Position numbers and translations under genes: made by a program. Shown here piece after piece: positions 16,396 through 25,077 of a DNA stretch of 64,000 nucleotides. Each line of letters begins with the position of its first letter. Position 1 is the first letter of the stretch. Source of the stretch: Sporosarcina sp. (GTDB taxonomy: Bacteria; Bacillota; Bacilli; Bacillales_A; Planococcaceae). The stretch covers positions 26,169-90,168 of the forward strand of contig JAPFCR010000015.1 in the NCBI GenBank assembly GCA_026169375.1, given 5' to 3'. Below the pieces are notes generated by a model. That model saw nothing but the letters and a program-made list of their open reading frames with translations, was not told where the DNA came from and did no database searches.

Positions 16396-17616
16396 ATGAT
16401 TACAGGTGATGGTGCTTATATTAAGCAGATCAATAGGGGTTTAATTTTACGAAAAATTATTGAAGAAAAATTAATTTCTAGAGCCGATTTATCAAAAATT
16501 ACTGGACTGAATAAAGCTACGGTTTCAGTTCAAGTTGCTGATTTACTCCAGGATCATTTAATTTATGAAACACAGCAAGAACATAATGTCGTTGGCAGAA
16601 GGCCCATTATGTTGTCGATCAACCGGCCAGCAGGCTTTGTCCTTGGCATTGACTTAGACTATAAACAGGTTCAATTTATCGTCTCTGATTTAGGTGGACA
16701 ACCTGTACAACAAAAGACGATTAAATTGGATTCGGAAAATTATCATGAGTTCGTGACGTTACTAATTCATGAAATCAGTGCTTATGAGCAACAATATAAA
16801 ACTAGTGAATACGGCTTAATTAGTACGGTTATCGGGATTCACGGAACCGTAACGAAAGACGAGAAAATTCACTTCGTACCCAGTTTTCAATGGAAAAATA
16901 AAAATTTAAAAGAAGATTTACAAAAAGAATTAGCAATAGATATTTCAATCCATAACAACGCTAACTTGTCAGCTTATGCTGAGCGAGTTTATGAATATCA
17001 TAAGAGTGATAATTTACTTTGTGTTATGCTTGCTTCTGGTATTGGGGTTGGCTTGATGATTGATGGTCAGTTGCAAACAGGTTTTCACGGATTTGCAGGA
17101 GAAATGGGCCATATGATCATTCAACAAGACGGTGATTTGTGTAATTGTGGCAATCGTGGATGTTGGGAATTATACTCATCGGAAAAGAGTTTATTTACAA
17201 ATATAGTAAAGCGCTTACAATTAGAGTCGCTTACATATGAGGAACTTAAATACCTGATTGACTCCAATAATCCTGACGTCATTGAACTGATTGAACAATA
17301 CATGCTTGACTTATCAACAGGCCTGAATAACATTATTAATTTATACAATCCTGAAACATTGGTCTTAACAAATGACGTGTTAAAAATGTATCCAAATGCG
17401 GTTGAAAAAATAAAGGCTAATTTCCAATCAACGATAAGCCATTACGGGGTCATTGCACTATCCAATCTAGGCAATAAATCTTGTGCGATGGGCGCGTGTG
17501 CATTAGCAATTCAACGTTTTCTAGAAGTTCCAGAAATAAAATTGTCATTGGAAGAAAACTTCTCTTCAAAAAAATCACAAGACAATAACAATGTTCACTC
17601 GTCTTGTTTAGCTTAA
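16396..17616 (+). CDS. ROK-family transcriptional repressor (XylR/NagC type)
   Basis: A 406-aa ROK repressor. It has an N-terminal winged helix-turn-helix (SRADLSKITGLNKATVSVQV, residues about 28-47), then a sugar-kinase-like ROK domain beginning GFVLGIDLDYKQVQF, with the zinc site CNCGNRGCWELYS and a GIHG element. The kinase nucleotide loop is degenerate (GIDLDYKQ instead of GIDIGGT), as expected for a regulator. It is the only gene in the island on the plus strand and is divergent from larC1. TTTGTTT/AAACAAA-type operators in the island match the style bound by XylR-like ROK proteins, so it is the best candidate to control all of them. GAGGGGG precedes the ATG. Confidence 0.9.
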   Translation: MITGDGAYIKQINRGLILRKIIEEKLISRADLSKITGLNKATVSVQVADLLQDHLIYETQQEHNVVGRRPIMLSINRPAGFVLGIDLDYKQVQFIVSDLGGQPVQQKTIKLDSENYHEFVTLLIHEISAYEQQYKTSEYGLISTVIGIHGTVTKDEKIHFVPSFQWKNKNLKEDLQKELAIDISIHNNANLSAYAERVYEYHKSDNLLCVMLASGIGVGLMIDGQLQTGFHGFAGEMGHMIIQQDGDLCNCGNRGCWELYSSEKSLFTNIVKRLQLESLTYEELKYLIDSNNPDVIELIEQYMLDLSTGLNNIINLYNPETLVLTNDVLKMYPNAVEKIKANFQSTISHYGVIALSNLGNKSCAMGACALAIQRFLEVPEIKLSLEENFSSKKSQDNNNVHSSCLA

Positions 17617-17627
17617 TGAATAAAAAA

Positions 17628-17664
17628 GGTGTCTACCATCATTTGATGAATAGACACCTTTTTC
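17628..17664. terminator. Bidirectional terminator between the ROK regulator and gnd
   Basis: GGTGTCTA pairs with TAGACACC, flanked by A and T tracts on either side, between two convergent genes. Confidence 0.85.
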
Positions 17665-17667
17665 TAA

Positions 17668-19077
17668 TTAGAACCAGTTCGTATGGAATGTTCCTTCTTT
17701 ATCTTTACGCTCATACGTATGTGCACCGAAGTAGTCACGTTGCGCTTGGATTAAGTTTGCTGACAAGTTTTCAGAGCGGTAGCTATCATAATAAGCAATT
17801 GCGCTTGAGAAACATGGAACTGCAATTCCTTGCTCAACAGCAACAGAAACCACTTTACGTAATGCAGATTGATACTCACCAACAATATCCTTGAAGTAAG
17901 GATCTAATAGTAAGTTCTCTAGCTCTGGGTTACGGTCATACGCATCTTTAATATTTTGTAAGAACTGCGCACGGATAATACAGCCACCACGCCAGATCAT
18001 CGCGATATCACCGTATTGTAAATCCCAGTTATTTTCTTCAGAATGTGCACGCATTTGTGCAAATCCTTGTGCATATGAACAAATTTTACTCATAAAGAGT
18101 GCTTTTCGAACTGCTTCAATAAGTTCTTCTCGGTCACCTTCATACTTTGGCACTTCTGGTGCGACAAGTACTTTACTTGCACGGACACGCTCGTCTTTTA
18201 GCGATGAAATTGTACGTGCAAATACTGATTCAGTGATGAGTGGTAGTGGAACACCGATGTCTAGCGCGTTTTTACTTGTCCACGCACCTGTTCCTTTTTG
18301 ACCAGCTTTATCTAAGATCATTTCAACTAATGGCTCACCAGTCTCATCATCCATTTTCGTGAAGATTTCAGATGTGATTTCAACTAGGTAACTGTCTAGT
18401 TCACCTTTATTCCACTCTGCGAATACTTCATGAAGCTCTTTTGCATTCAATCCAAGTACATGCTTTAAGATGAAATAAGATTCACCAATTAACTGCATAT
18501 CTCCGTATTCAATTCCGTTATGCACCATTTTCACATAGTGACCTGCACCTTCTGGACCGATATACGTGCTGCATGATTCGCCGTCTACTTTGGCAGAAAT
18601 TGCATCGAAAATTGGTTGCACTAAATCATATGCCTCTTTTTGACCACCAGGCATTAGTGACGGACCATAAAGCGCACCTTCTTCTCCACCTGAAACACCT
18701 GTCCCAATGAAGTGAATACCTGTTTTTTCAAGCTCTTTATTACGACGGTTTGTATCTTCAAATAATGTATTTCCACCATCGATTAAAATATCGCCTTTTT
18801 CAAGGTATGGTTTAAGTGATTCGATTGTTGCATCTGTTGCTGGTCCAGCTTGTACCATTAACATAATTTTACGTGGTGATTCTAATGAGTTTACAAATTC
18901 TTCAATGCTTTTTGCACCATAAAAATTCTTTCCTTTAGCCTCATTTTCTAAAAACTCATCAACGCGTGACGTCGTACGATTATATACTGAAACAGAATAA
19001 CCTCTGCTTTCGATATTCATTGCTAAGTTTTTTCCCATCACCGCTAAACCGATGACACCGAATTGTTGTTTTGACAT
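17668..19077 (-). CDS. gnd: 6-phosphogluconate dehydrogenase, decarboxylating
   Basis: Converts 6-phosphogluconate to ribulose 5-phosphate and CO2 with NADP. The 469-aa protein starts [26 protein letters not shown], with NRTT after the second strand, which favours NADP. It contains [23 protein letters not shown], the catalytic [15 protein letters not shown] and the C-terminal [11 protein letters not shown]. Start ATG 19077 is preceded by AGAGGG; upstream in-frame codons overlap uxaC. It begins 22 bases after the uxaC stop, so the two form an operon. Housekeeping Gnd would normally not be paired with a uronate isomerase, which is a key clue to the pathway. The genome may hold a second copy. 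Confidence 0.95.
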   Translation of the reverse strand: MSKQQFGVIGLAVMGKNLAMNIESRGYSVSVYNRTTSRVDEFLENEAKGKNFYGAKSIEEFVNSLESPRKIMLMVQAGPATDATIESLKPYLEKGDILIDGGNTLFEDTNRRNKELEKTGIHFIGTGVSGGEEGALYGPSLMPGGQKEAYDLVQPIFDAISAKVDGESCSTYIGPEGAGHYVKMVHNGIEYGDMQLIGESYFILKHVLGLNAKELHEVFAEWNKGELDSYLVEITSEIFTKMDDETGEPLVEMILDKAGQKGTGAWTSKNALDIGVPLPLITESVFARTISSLKDERVRASKVLVAPEVPKYEGDREELIEAVRKALFMSKICSYAQGFAQMRAHSEENNWDLQYGDIAMIWRGGCIIRAQFLQNIKDAYDRNPELENLLLDPYFKDIVGEYQSALRKVVSVAVEQGIAVPCFSSAIAYYDSYRSENLSANLIQAQRDYFGAHTYERKDKEGTFHTNWF

Positions 19078-19099
19078 ATTGTTCCCTCTTTCTAACGTG

Positions 19100-20503
19100 T
19101 TATTGATCCAAGCCGAAATAACGCTTTGCATTGCCATAACAAATATTATGGACATACTGCTTCAATAGTGGAATATCTTTCGGAACTTTTCCTTCTTCTA
19201 CCCATGTGCCGAGTAAGTTACACAACACTCTTCTGAAATACTCATGACGTGGGAATGAAAGAAAGCTTCTTGAATCTGTTAACATCCCGATGAAATTACT
19301 AATTAAACCAAAATTGGCTAATGTCTTCATCTGGTCTTCCATACCATCTATTGTATCATTAAACCACCATGCCGTCCCGAATTGAACCTTTCCAGCAATT
19401 TCTGAATTTTGGTAGTTTCCAGCCATTCCCGCAAGGATATTATTATCATTTGCATTTAAGCTATATAAAACCGTCTTTGGTAACTTATCTTTTTCATCTA
19501 GCGCATCTAAAAAGCCTGACAACTTATCCGCAATTAAATAATCACCCATCGAGTCAAATCCAGCATCCGGTCCTAATTGCTTAAACATTCTTGTACTGTT
19601 ATTTCGAAGTGGACTCATATGCAGTTGCATTGCCCAACCTTTCTCTGCATATAATTCACCTAAATAGACTAAAGTAAAAGTTTTATATTGTTCGACTTCG
19701 AATGCTGTTAAAGCTTTTCCTTCTAATCGCTTTGAGAAAATTTTAGCAACTTCTTCTTTCGTTGCCGCTGCATAAAACATTCTTTCGATCCCGTGGTCTG
19801 AACTACGACAACCTTGCTCATCAAAAAAGTCAACTCGTTCTGCAAGTGCTTCTAGAAAAGCGTCATATGTTTCAATCGAACGATTTGTCACTTTCTCTAA
19901 TTGCTCAAGCCAAGAACTAAATTCTTCTCGCTCAATATTCAATCCTTTGTCTGGGCGGAATGAAGGCGACACAGTCATACCCGTATTTTCTTTTTGCAAG
20001 GCAATATGACTCGCTAAATCATCTACCGGATCATCTGTTGTTCCGACAAATTCTACTTTTTTATTTGTAAGCAATGTTCTTGCCGTCATATCTTCTGATT
20101 GAAGCTTTGCATTCGCTTCTTCCCAAATTGCTGGTGCTGATTTTTCATTCAGTACTTCATCAATATCAAAATATCTTAATAATTCGAGATGCGTCCAATG
20201 ATAAAGTGGGTTTCCAAATGTATTTGGAACTGTTTTAGACCAAGCTAAAAACTTCTCATAATCACTTCTATCCCCTGTAATATAAGCTTCTTCAATCCCA
20301 TTTGCACGCATCGCACGCCACTTATAATGGTCGCCACCTAACCATACTTCTGATAAATTTGAAAAGCTTTTATTCGCTAAAATCTCATGTTGATTCAAAT
20401 GGTTATGGTAATCGACGATTGGCAAATCTTTCGCCGTCTCATGGTAAAGAATTTGAGCTGTTTCGTTGTACAATAGGAAATCATCTGTAATAAATGTTTT
20501 CAA
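19100..20503 (-). CDS. uxaC: Uronate isomerase (glucuronate isomerase)
   Basis: Isomerises D-glucuronate to D-fructuronate and D-galacturonate to D-tagaturonate. The 467-aa protein has the amidohydrolase-like barrel with metal motif VDYHNHL, then [24 protein letters not shown] and WWFNDTIDG. The C-terminal motif is [24 protein letters not shown] start at 20503 reproduces the usual family N-terminus ([15 protein letters not shown]), with GAGGGCGG upstream. In-frame ATGs further upstream would give an atypical extension. It heads the uxaC-gnd unit behind a promoter with cre and operator. Confidence 0.95.
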   Translation of the reverse strand: MKTFITDDFLLYNETAQILYHETAKDLPIVDYHNHLNQHEILANKSFSNLSEVWLGGDHYKWRAMRANGIEEAYITGDRSDYEKFLAWSKTVPNTFGNPLYHWTHLELLRYFDIDEVLNEKSAPAIWEEANAKLQSEDMTARTLLTNKKVEFVGTTDDPVDDLASHIALQKENTGMTVSPSFRPDKGLNIEREEFSSWLEQLEKVTNRSIETYDAFLEALAERVDFFDEQGCRSSDHGIERMFYAAATKEEVAKIFSKRLEGKALTAFEVEQYKTFTLVYLGELYAEKGWAMQLHMSPLRNNSTRMFKQLGPDAGFDSMGDYLIADKLSGFLDALDEKDKLPKTVLYSLNANDNNILAGMAGNYQNSEIAGKVQFGTAWWFNDTIDGMEDQMKTLANFGLISNFIGMLTDSRSFLSFPRHEYFRRVLCNLLGTWVEEGKVPKDIPLLKQYVHNICYGNAKRYFGLDQ

Positions 20504-20539
20504 AGTAATCCGCCCTCTCTCTAAGTATAACATTTTCAT

Positions 20540-20606
20540 AATTTGTTTGTTCACTAAACAAACCTAATCTTATATTCATCATAATTGTAAGCGCTTCACT
20601 TTTCAA
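20540..20606 (-). promoter_or_regulatory. uxaC-gnd promoter with cre in the spacer and ROK-type operator
   Basis: On the minus strand TTGAAA (20601-20606), 17 bases, TATGAT (20578-20583). The spacer holds a cre-like sequence (13 of 15 matches) centred on GAAGCGCTTAC. The operator at 20540-20564 contains the perfect inverted repeat GTTTGTT-N5-AACAAAC. Confidence 0.75.
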
Positions 20607-20633
20607 GTTAAATCAAAATAGATTTTCAATTAT

Positions 20634-20676
20634 AAAAAAAGCTGTTCACTCGTAAAGAAACTTACAAGTAAACAGC
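20634..20676 (-). terminator. Terminator downstream of Gfo/Idh gene 4
   Basis: GCTGTTTACTT pairs imperfectly with AGTGAACAGC, followed by seven T residues on the minus strand. The repeat element at 20690-20864 lies between it and the gene. Confidence 0.75.
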
Positions 20677-20689
20677 ACTCAAAAACAAA

Positions 20690-20864
20690 GTAAAACTTCA
20701 CTCAGTTGTTTTTGCGATTAAAGAAGAACACAAACTAAGTACGTCATGTCCTGTGACAACGCTTGTGTGACCAACATCGTGTTAGCCTGAACCCATCAGG
20801 TATTTACGGACAGTTGGCTTCACTTTGTTCTGTAAGTAAAGGTTACTGGCCGTTACATGCGGGA
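20690..20864 (+). repeat. TAAA-associated repeat element, long form (copy A)
   Basis: A 175-base copy with ends GTAAAACTTCACTCAG and GGCCGTTACATGCGGGA, matching copies B and C. It is flanked by CAAA (left) and TAAA (right). The interior is rich in self-complementary stretches, such as CCTGAACCCATCAGG, suggesting a folded RNA. No open reading frame. It lies in the 3' untranslated region of Gfo/Idh gene 4. Confidence 0.7.
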
Positions 20865-20884
20865 TAAATTAATGCGATATTTCT

Positions 20885-21889
20885 TTATACTAATTCCGTT
20901 TTCCCAGATGCCATAGAGCGATAACAAGCATCAATTACCGCCATATTTTGGCGTGTATTTTGCGGAGTATGTGGAACAACTTTCTCGCCATTTAAAATCG
21001 CTTGTGAAAGTTGCTCGACCTGCATACAATACTGATCACCGCGCACAATTTCAGACGTTACAACGTCACCTTTTTCAATATGAATAATTCCTTCCCCACC
21101 GTAATTATCAGGTCTAAATGCACGTGGCACAACAACACTTCCCTCAGTACCGTGGATGCGGTATTCATGACGCATCGCCGCATTAAAACTACAGTCAAAT
21201 GTCGCACGTACATTATTCGGGAAAGTTAAATAGCCAACTGCATCCGTATCAATTCCATGTGCTGCATCTACTACACCGTGAACATGTACGGTTTCAGGTT
21301 CCATGCCTAATACATGACGAATTGCATGAATGCCATAACACCCTACGTCATAAATGCTGCCGCCGCCTTTTTCACGGTTCATTTTGATTGATGAAGCTCG
21401 TTTTTCTTCCCCTAAATAAAACGAAAAACTTGCCGTCATATAAGACACTTCACCGATTGCTCCGCTTTTAATAATTTCTTTAACTCGCGCATGTTGTGGA
21501 TGAAAGGCATACATAAATGCTTCCATAAACAACACTTCATTTTCTTCACACACGTCGATCATTTCAACAGCTTCTTCCTGTGTAATCGCAGCGGGTTTTT
21601 CACATAAAATATGCTTTCCTTTTTTAGCTGCTTGAATGACCCATTCTTTATGTAAATGATTTGGTAAAGGAATGTAAACCGCATCAATTGCTTCATCATT
21701 CAATAACTTTTCATAACTATCGTAAACTGTTTCAATCTTAAACTGTTCAGCAATTTCATTTGCTTTTTGTACATCACTTCCTGTTGCAATTGCTTTCACA
21801 ACTGCATTTTCCGCTCTCATAAACGCGGGTAATAATGACTTTTGAGCAATGCCTGCTGTACTTAAAATGCCCCATCGTACTTTTTTCAA
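20885..21889 (-). CDS. Gfo/Idh/MocA-family oxidoreductase (4)
   Basis: A 334-aa dehydrogenase of the subgroup with the N-terminus VRWGILSTAGIAQKSLLPA. It has EKP in HILCEKPAAI and the motif GGGSIYDVGCYGIHAIRHVLG, as in xylose dehydrogenases and dihydrodiol-dehydrogenase-like enzymes. It starts at TTG 21889 after GGGGAGAAG. It is probably an NAD(P)-dependent aldose or sugar dehydrogenase, but the substrate is unknown. Its sequence subgroup differs from the three other Gfo/Idh proteins of the island, so it is not a recent duplicate. Confidence 0.85.
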   Translation of the reverse strand: MKKVRWGILSTAGIAQKSLLPAFMRAENAVVKAIATGSDVQKANEIAEQFKIETVYDSYEKLLNDEAIDAVYIPLPNHLHKEWVIQAAKKGKHILCEKPAAITQEEAVEMIDVCEENEVLFMEAFMYAFHPQHARVKEIIKSGAIGEVSYMTASFSFYLGEEKRASSIKMNREKGGGSIYDVGCYGIHAIRHVLGMEPETVHVHGVVDAAHGIDTDAVGYLTFPNNVRATFDCSFNAAMRHEYRIHGTEGSVVVPRAFRPDNYGGEGIIHIEKGDVVTSEIVRGDQYCMQVEQLSQAILNGEKVVPHTPQNTRQNMAVIDACYRSMASGKTELV

Positions 21890-22011
21890 TTAACTTCTCC
21901 CCACTTTCTGTTTTAATCCTAACATATCCTTCTACACCAAGCGCTCCATTATAATCGTAGTCGATTTTCAATAAAACACTTCTTTTATTTGAACAAATGA
22001 CTTACATCGTC

Positions 22012-22899
22012 TTAATTTGGAAATAAATGCATTGTCGCCGCACCGATTAATCCCGCTTGATTTCCAAGTTTTGCTTTTAAAATCTGAACATCTTTAAAGC
22101 TGTCAATCATTAAGGATTTTGTTTTTTTACGAATCATTTCAATCAATTGGTCTTGCTCCATAATGCCGCCACCGATAATGATTGCTGGCGGATTAAATAT
22201 ATGTGTAAGGGACACTAAACCAGTCGAAATTTCAAGTACCCATTTTTCTAACACTTCTTCTAGTTCCCTGTCTCCACCCGCGATACTTGCAAAAATTTTA
22301 CGGCCATTTACATAATTGGGATTCACTTTCATCGCTTCTTTTACGAGTGCTGTTGTCGAACCATACATCTCATAACAACCATAACAACCACAAGTACACT
22401 TTAGACCGCCTTGATGTAAAACAAGATGCCCCACTTCTCCCGCCACGCTATTTAATCCTTTATAAACCGTTGAATCGATAACAATGGCACCGCCAATCCC
22501 AGTTCCATACGTTAAACAAAGAAAATCCCTAAACGCTTTACCTGCTCCGAAAAACTTCTCTCCGAGTGCTGCAGCATTCACATCATTTTCAACTTTCACA
22601 GGAACTCCAAAGTTGGCTTCAAAAACTGCCTGGACATTGATTCCTTGATATCCAGGAAAATTTTCATTTGCATAAACAATCGTTCCTGTTTGATGATTTA
22701 CTTGACTTGCTGTACTAATTCCAATTGCATCAAAATCTGTATAATTTTCTTTAATAACTGCCGTAATGTTCCTTAGTAAATGGTCAGCTCCCTGCATTGC
22801 CTCTGAATCCATTTCTCTGAATTGAAAGAGCTCCCCTTTTTTATTTACAATCGAGAGTTTTGTTGATGTTCCCCCGATATCAATTGCTAATACACGCAT
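22012..22899 (-). CDS. ROK-family sugar kinase
   Basis: A 295-aa kinase with the ATP loop LAIDIGGTSTKLSIVN, the catalytic segment VENDVNAAALGE and the zinc-binding CTCGCYGCYEMYGS. There is no DNA-binding domain, so it is an enzyme and not a regulator. It probably phosphorylates an aldohexose such as glucose, mannose or a related sugar. Start ATG 22899 is preceded by GGAGGTGG. It is upstream of Gfo/Idh gene 4 on the same strand (122-base gap). Confidence 0.85.
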   Translation of the reverse strand: MRVLAIDIGGTSTKLSIVNKKGELFQFREMDSEAMQGADHLLRNITAVIKENYTDFDAIGISTASQVNHQTGTIVYANENFPGYQGINVQAVFEANFGVPVKVENDVNAAALGEKFFGAGKAFRDFLCLTYGTGIGGAIVIDSTVYKGLNSVAGEVGHLVLHQGGLKCTCGCYGCYEMYGSTTALVKEAMKVNPNYVNGRKIFASIAGGDRELEEVLEKWVLEISTGLVSLTHIFNPPAIIIGGGIMEQDQLIEMIRKKTKSLMIDSFKDVQILKAKLGNQAGLIGAATMHLFPN

Positions 22900-22929
22900 C
22901 TTACCACCTCCAATTTACTTGCTTGCGTT

Positions 22930-22944
22930 GTTTATTGTATAAAC
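22930..22944. promoter_or_regulatory. Inverted repeat GTTTAT-TGT-ATAAAC upstream of the ROK kinase
   Basis: A perfect 6-3-6 inverted repeat about 30 bases before the kinase start. It resembles, but does not match, the longer island operator, so it may belong to another regulator. Confidence 0.4.
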
Positions 22945-22978
22945 TTTACTTTACCAGAAAATTCAACATATAAAAACA

Positions 22979-23014
22979 GGCTGATTTAAGAATAAAAACA
23001 TTCTTAAATCAGCC
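22979..23014 (-). terminator. Terminator downstream of transketolase
   Basis: A perfect GGCTGATTTAAGAAT stem with AAAAA-rich loop, 15 bases after the tkt stop. Confidence 0.85.
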
Positions 23015-23029
23015 ACATAGGAAAATTCA

Positions 23030-25039
23030 TTAATTATTAAAATGTTGTTTATATTCCTTTACAATATGGTCTACATCAAATCCATATTTTTGAATAATCT
23101 CTTCACCGGGTGCAGATACACCAAATTGATCGATGCCCATTACTAAACCTTTAGCACCTACATATTCTCTCCAACCCTGTTTAGCGCCCATCTCGAGAGA
23201 AAGTCGGTTAGGTAAATTATTTGGAAGTACTGATGCTTGATACGCTAATGATTGTTGTTCAAACAAATCCCATGATGGCATACTGACAACATTTACATAA
23301 ATAGCGTCTTCTTCTAGTTTCTTTTGGACATCCATTGCTAATGTCACTTCAGAACCAGTTGCAATAAGTATTCCTGTTGGTTCCTCTTTCGCAGGTGAAA
23401 CAATATATGCACCTTTTATAACGCCTTCTTCTGCATATTTCGATGTTTCTGCAAGTGTTTCAACACCTTGACGCCCCAATACAAGAACTGTTGGTTTTTC
23501 TGATTGAGAGACAGCTATTTTCCAAGCTTCTTTCGTTTCGTTAGCATCTGCTGGACGAATGACAGAAATGCCCGGCATTGCTCTAAATGAAGCTAAGTGC
23601 TCTACTGGTTGATGAGTTGGACCATCTGCCCCAACCGCAACACTATCATGCGTGTAAACGTAAGTTACCGGCAACTTCATCAATGCTGCTAGCCTCATTG
23701 CAGGGCGTAGATAATCTGAAAAGACAAAGAATGTACTTACAAATGGTTTTAAATAATGGAGCGCCATTCCATTTGCAATTGTTCCCATGGCGAATTCACG
23801 TACACCGAACAAGACATTCCTTCCACCATAATTTGTTTTATGATAATTTCCATACTCATTCAGAATCGCTTTTGTTGATGAATTTAGATCAGCTGCACCA
23901 CCTATTAATTCAGGAAATACATCTGCTAAAGCATTTAACATTTGACTAGCAGACTCTCGCGTTGCAAGGGATTTTCCTGGTTCAAATGATGGCAATTGTT
24001 CTTCCCAATCATCTGGATTTTCCCCAGCGATTAATCTTTTTAACTCAGCTGCTTCCTTTGGATAAGTTTTTTCATATTCTTCAAATAGTTGATTCCATTC
24101 TTCTTCTTGTTTTATACCATTTTGTCGAATCGTTTGGAAATCTTCATACACTTTTTCTGGAACATAGAAATCTTCTGTGTATGTCCAATTAAGCTCTTTT
24201 CGTGTACGTTCGATTTCTTCTCGTCCTAACGGATTGCTATGCGCTTTATGTGTTCCTTGTAAAGTTGGAGAACCAAATCCAATTGTCGTTTTCACTTCTA
24301 TTAATGTCGGTCTATCTTGTTCTTGACGCGCTTCTTCAATCGCACGTGTTACTTCTTGATAGTTATTGCCGTCTTCAACAAGAATATAGTGCCAGTTCAT
24401 TGATTCGAAACGTTTTTGAGTATCTTCTGAATAAGATAAACTTAATTCGCCATCTAAACTAATATCATTCGAATCGTAAAGAACAATAAGTCTTCCGAGA
24501 CCAAGATGTCCTGCTAATGAAGCTGCTTCATAAGAGACACCTTCCATTAAATCGCCATCTCCACAAATTGTGTAAGTGTAATGATCAACAATTGGATAAC
24601 CTTCTCGATTATACGTTTCAGCAAGATAACGCTCAGCAATTGCCATACCAACTGTGATACCAATACCTTGACCTAATGGACCAGTTGTTGCTTCCACACC
24701 AGGCGTATCCCCGTATTCGGGATGACCTGGTGCTTTACTTCCCCATTGTCTTGAATTTTTCAAGTCATCAATGGAAACATCGAATCCTGATAAGTGTAAT
24801 AAATTATATAAAAGGTTAGAACCATGTCCAGCTGATAGAACAAAGCGATCACGATCGAACCAATTTGGATTGGTAGGATTCACATTTAGAAAGTTTTTCC
24901 ATAGTGCATACGCCATTGGTGCTGCCCCCATTGGCATACCTGGATGCCCATGTTGCGCTTTTTCTACACTATCAATTGTTAACATTCTCATTGTGTTGAT
25001 CGATTGTTCAGCTATATGATTATCTGTTACTGTTACCAT
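23030..25039 (-). CDS. tkt: Transketolase
   Basis: A full-length transketolase (669 aa) that transfers two-carbon units between sugar phosphates in the pentose phosphate pathway. The thiamine diphosphate site is seen in GHGSNLLYNLLHLSGF and GDGDLMEGVSYEAASLAGHL. The pyrimidine domain has FGVREFAMGTIANGMALH and the C-terminal third has VLVLGRQGV. It sits 38 bases after the EIIC gene and is the last gene of that unit. Here it can process pentose phosphates from the PTS and from the Gnd route. Confidence 0.95.
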   Translation of the reverse strand: MVTVTDNHIAEQSINTMRMLTIDSVEKAQHGHPGMPMGAAPMAYALWKNFLNVNPTNPNWFDRDRFVLSAGHGSNLLYNLLHLSGFDVSIDDLKNSRQWGSKAPGHPEYGDTPGVEATTGPLGQGIGITVGMAIAERYLAETYNREGYPIVDHYTYTICGDGDLMEGVSYEAASLAGHLGLGRLIVLYDSNDISLDGELSLSYSEDTQKRFESMNWHYILVEDGNNYQEVTRAIEEARQEQDRPTLIEVKTTIGFGSPTLQGTHKAHSNPLGREEIERTRKELNWTYTEDFYVPEKVYEDFQTIRQNGIKQEEEWNQLFEEYEKTYPKEAAELKRLIAGENPDDWEEQLPSFEPGKSLATRESASQMLNALADVFPELIGGAADLNSSTKAILNEYGNYHKTNYGGRNVLFGVREFAMGTIANGMALHYLKPFVSTFFVFSDYLRPAMRLAALMKLPVTYVYTHDSVAVGADGPTHQPVEHLASFRAMPGISVIRPADANETKEAWKIAVSQSEKPTVLVLGRQGVETLAETSKYAEEGVIKGAYIVSPAKEEPTGILIATGSEVTLAMDVQKKLEEDAIYVNVVSMPSWDLFEQQSLAYQASVLPNNLPNRLSLEMGAKQGWREYVGAKGLVMGIDQFGVSAPGEEIIQKYGFDVDHIVKEYKQHFNN

Positions 25040-25077
25040 TATCCAGTCTCCTTGTTATTTGATTTGGTTGGATAAGA

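Noticed and set aside
20690..20864. A metabolite riboswitch or T-box upstream of uxaC
   Set aside because: The folded segment ends outside the uxaC promoter (upstream of its -35), so it is not in the uxaC leader. Its ends match the repeat family.
22012..22899. A second ROK regulator
   Set aside because: There is no N-terminal helix-turn-helix, and the ATP-binding loop IDIGGTSTK is intact, so it is a kinase.
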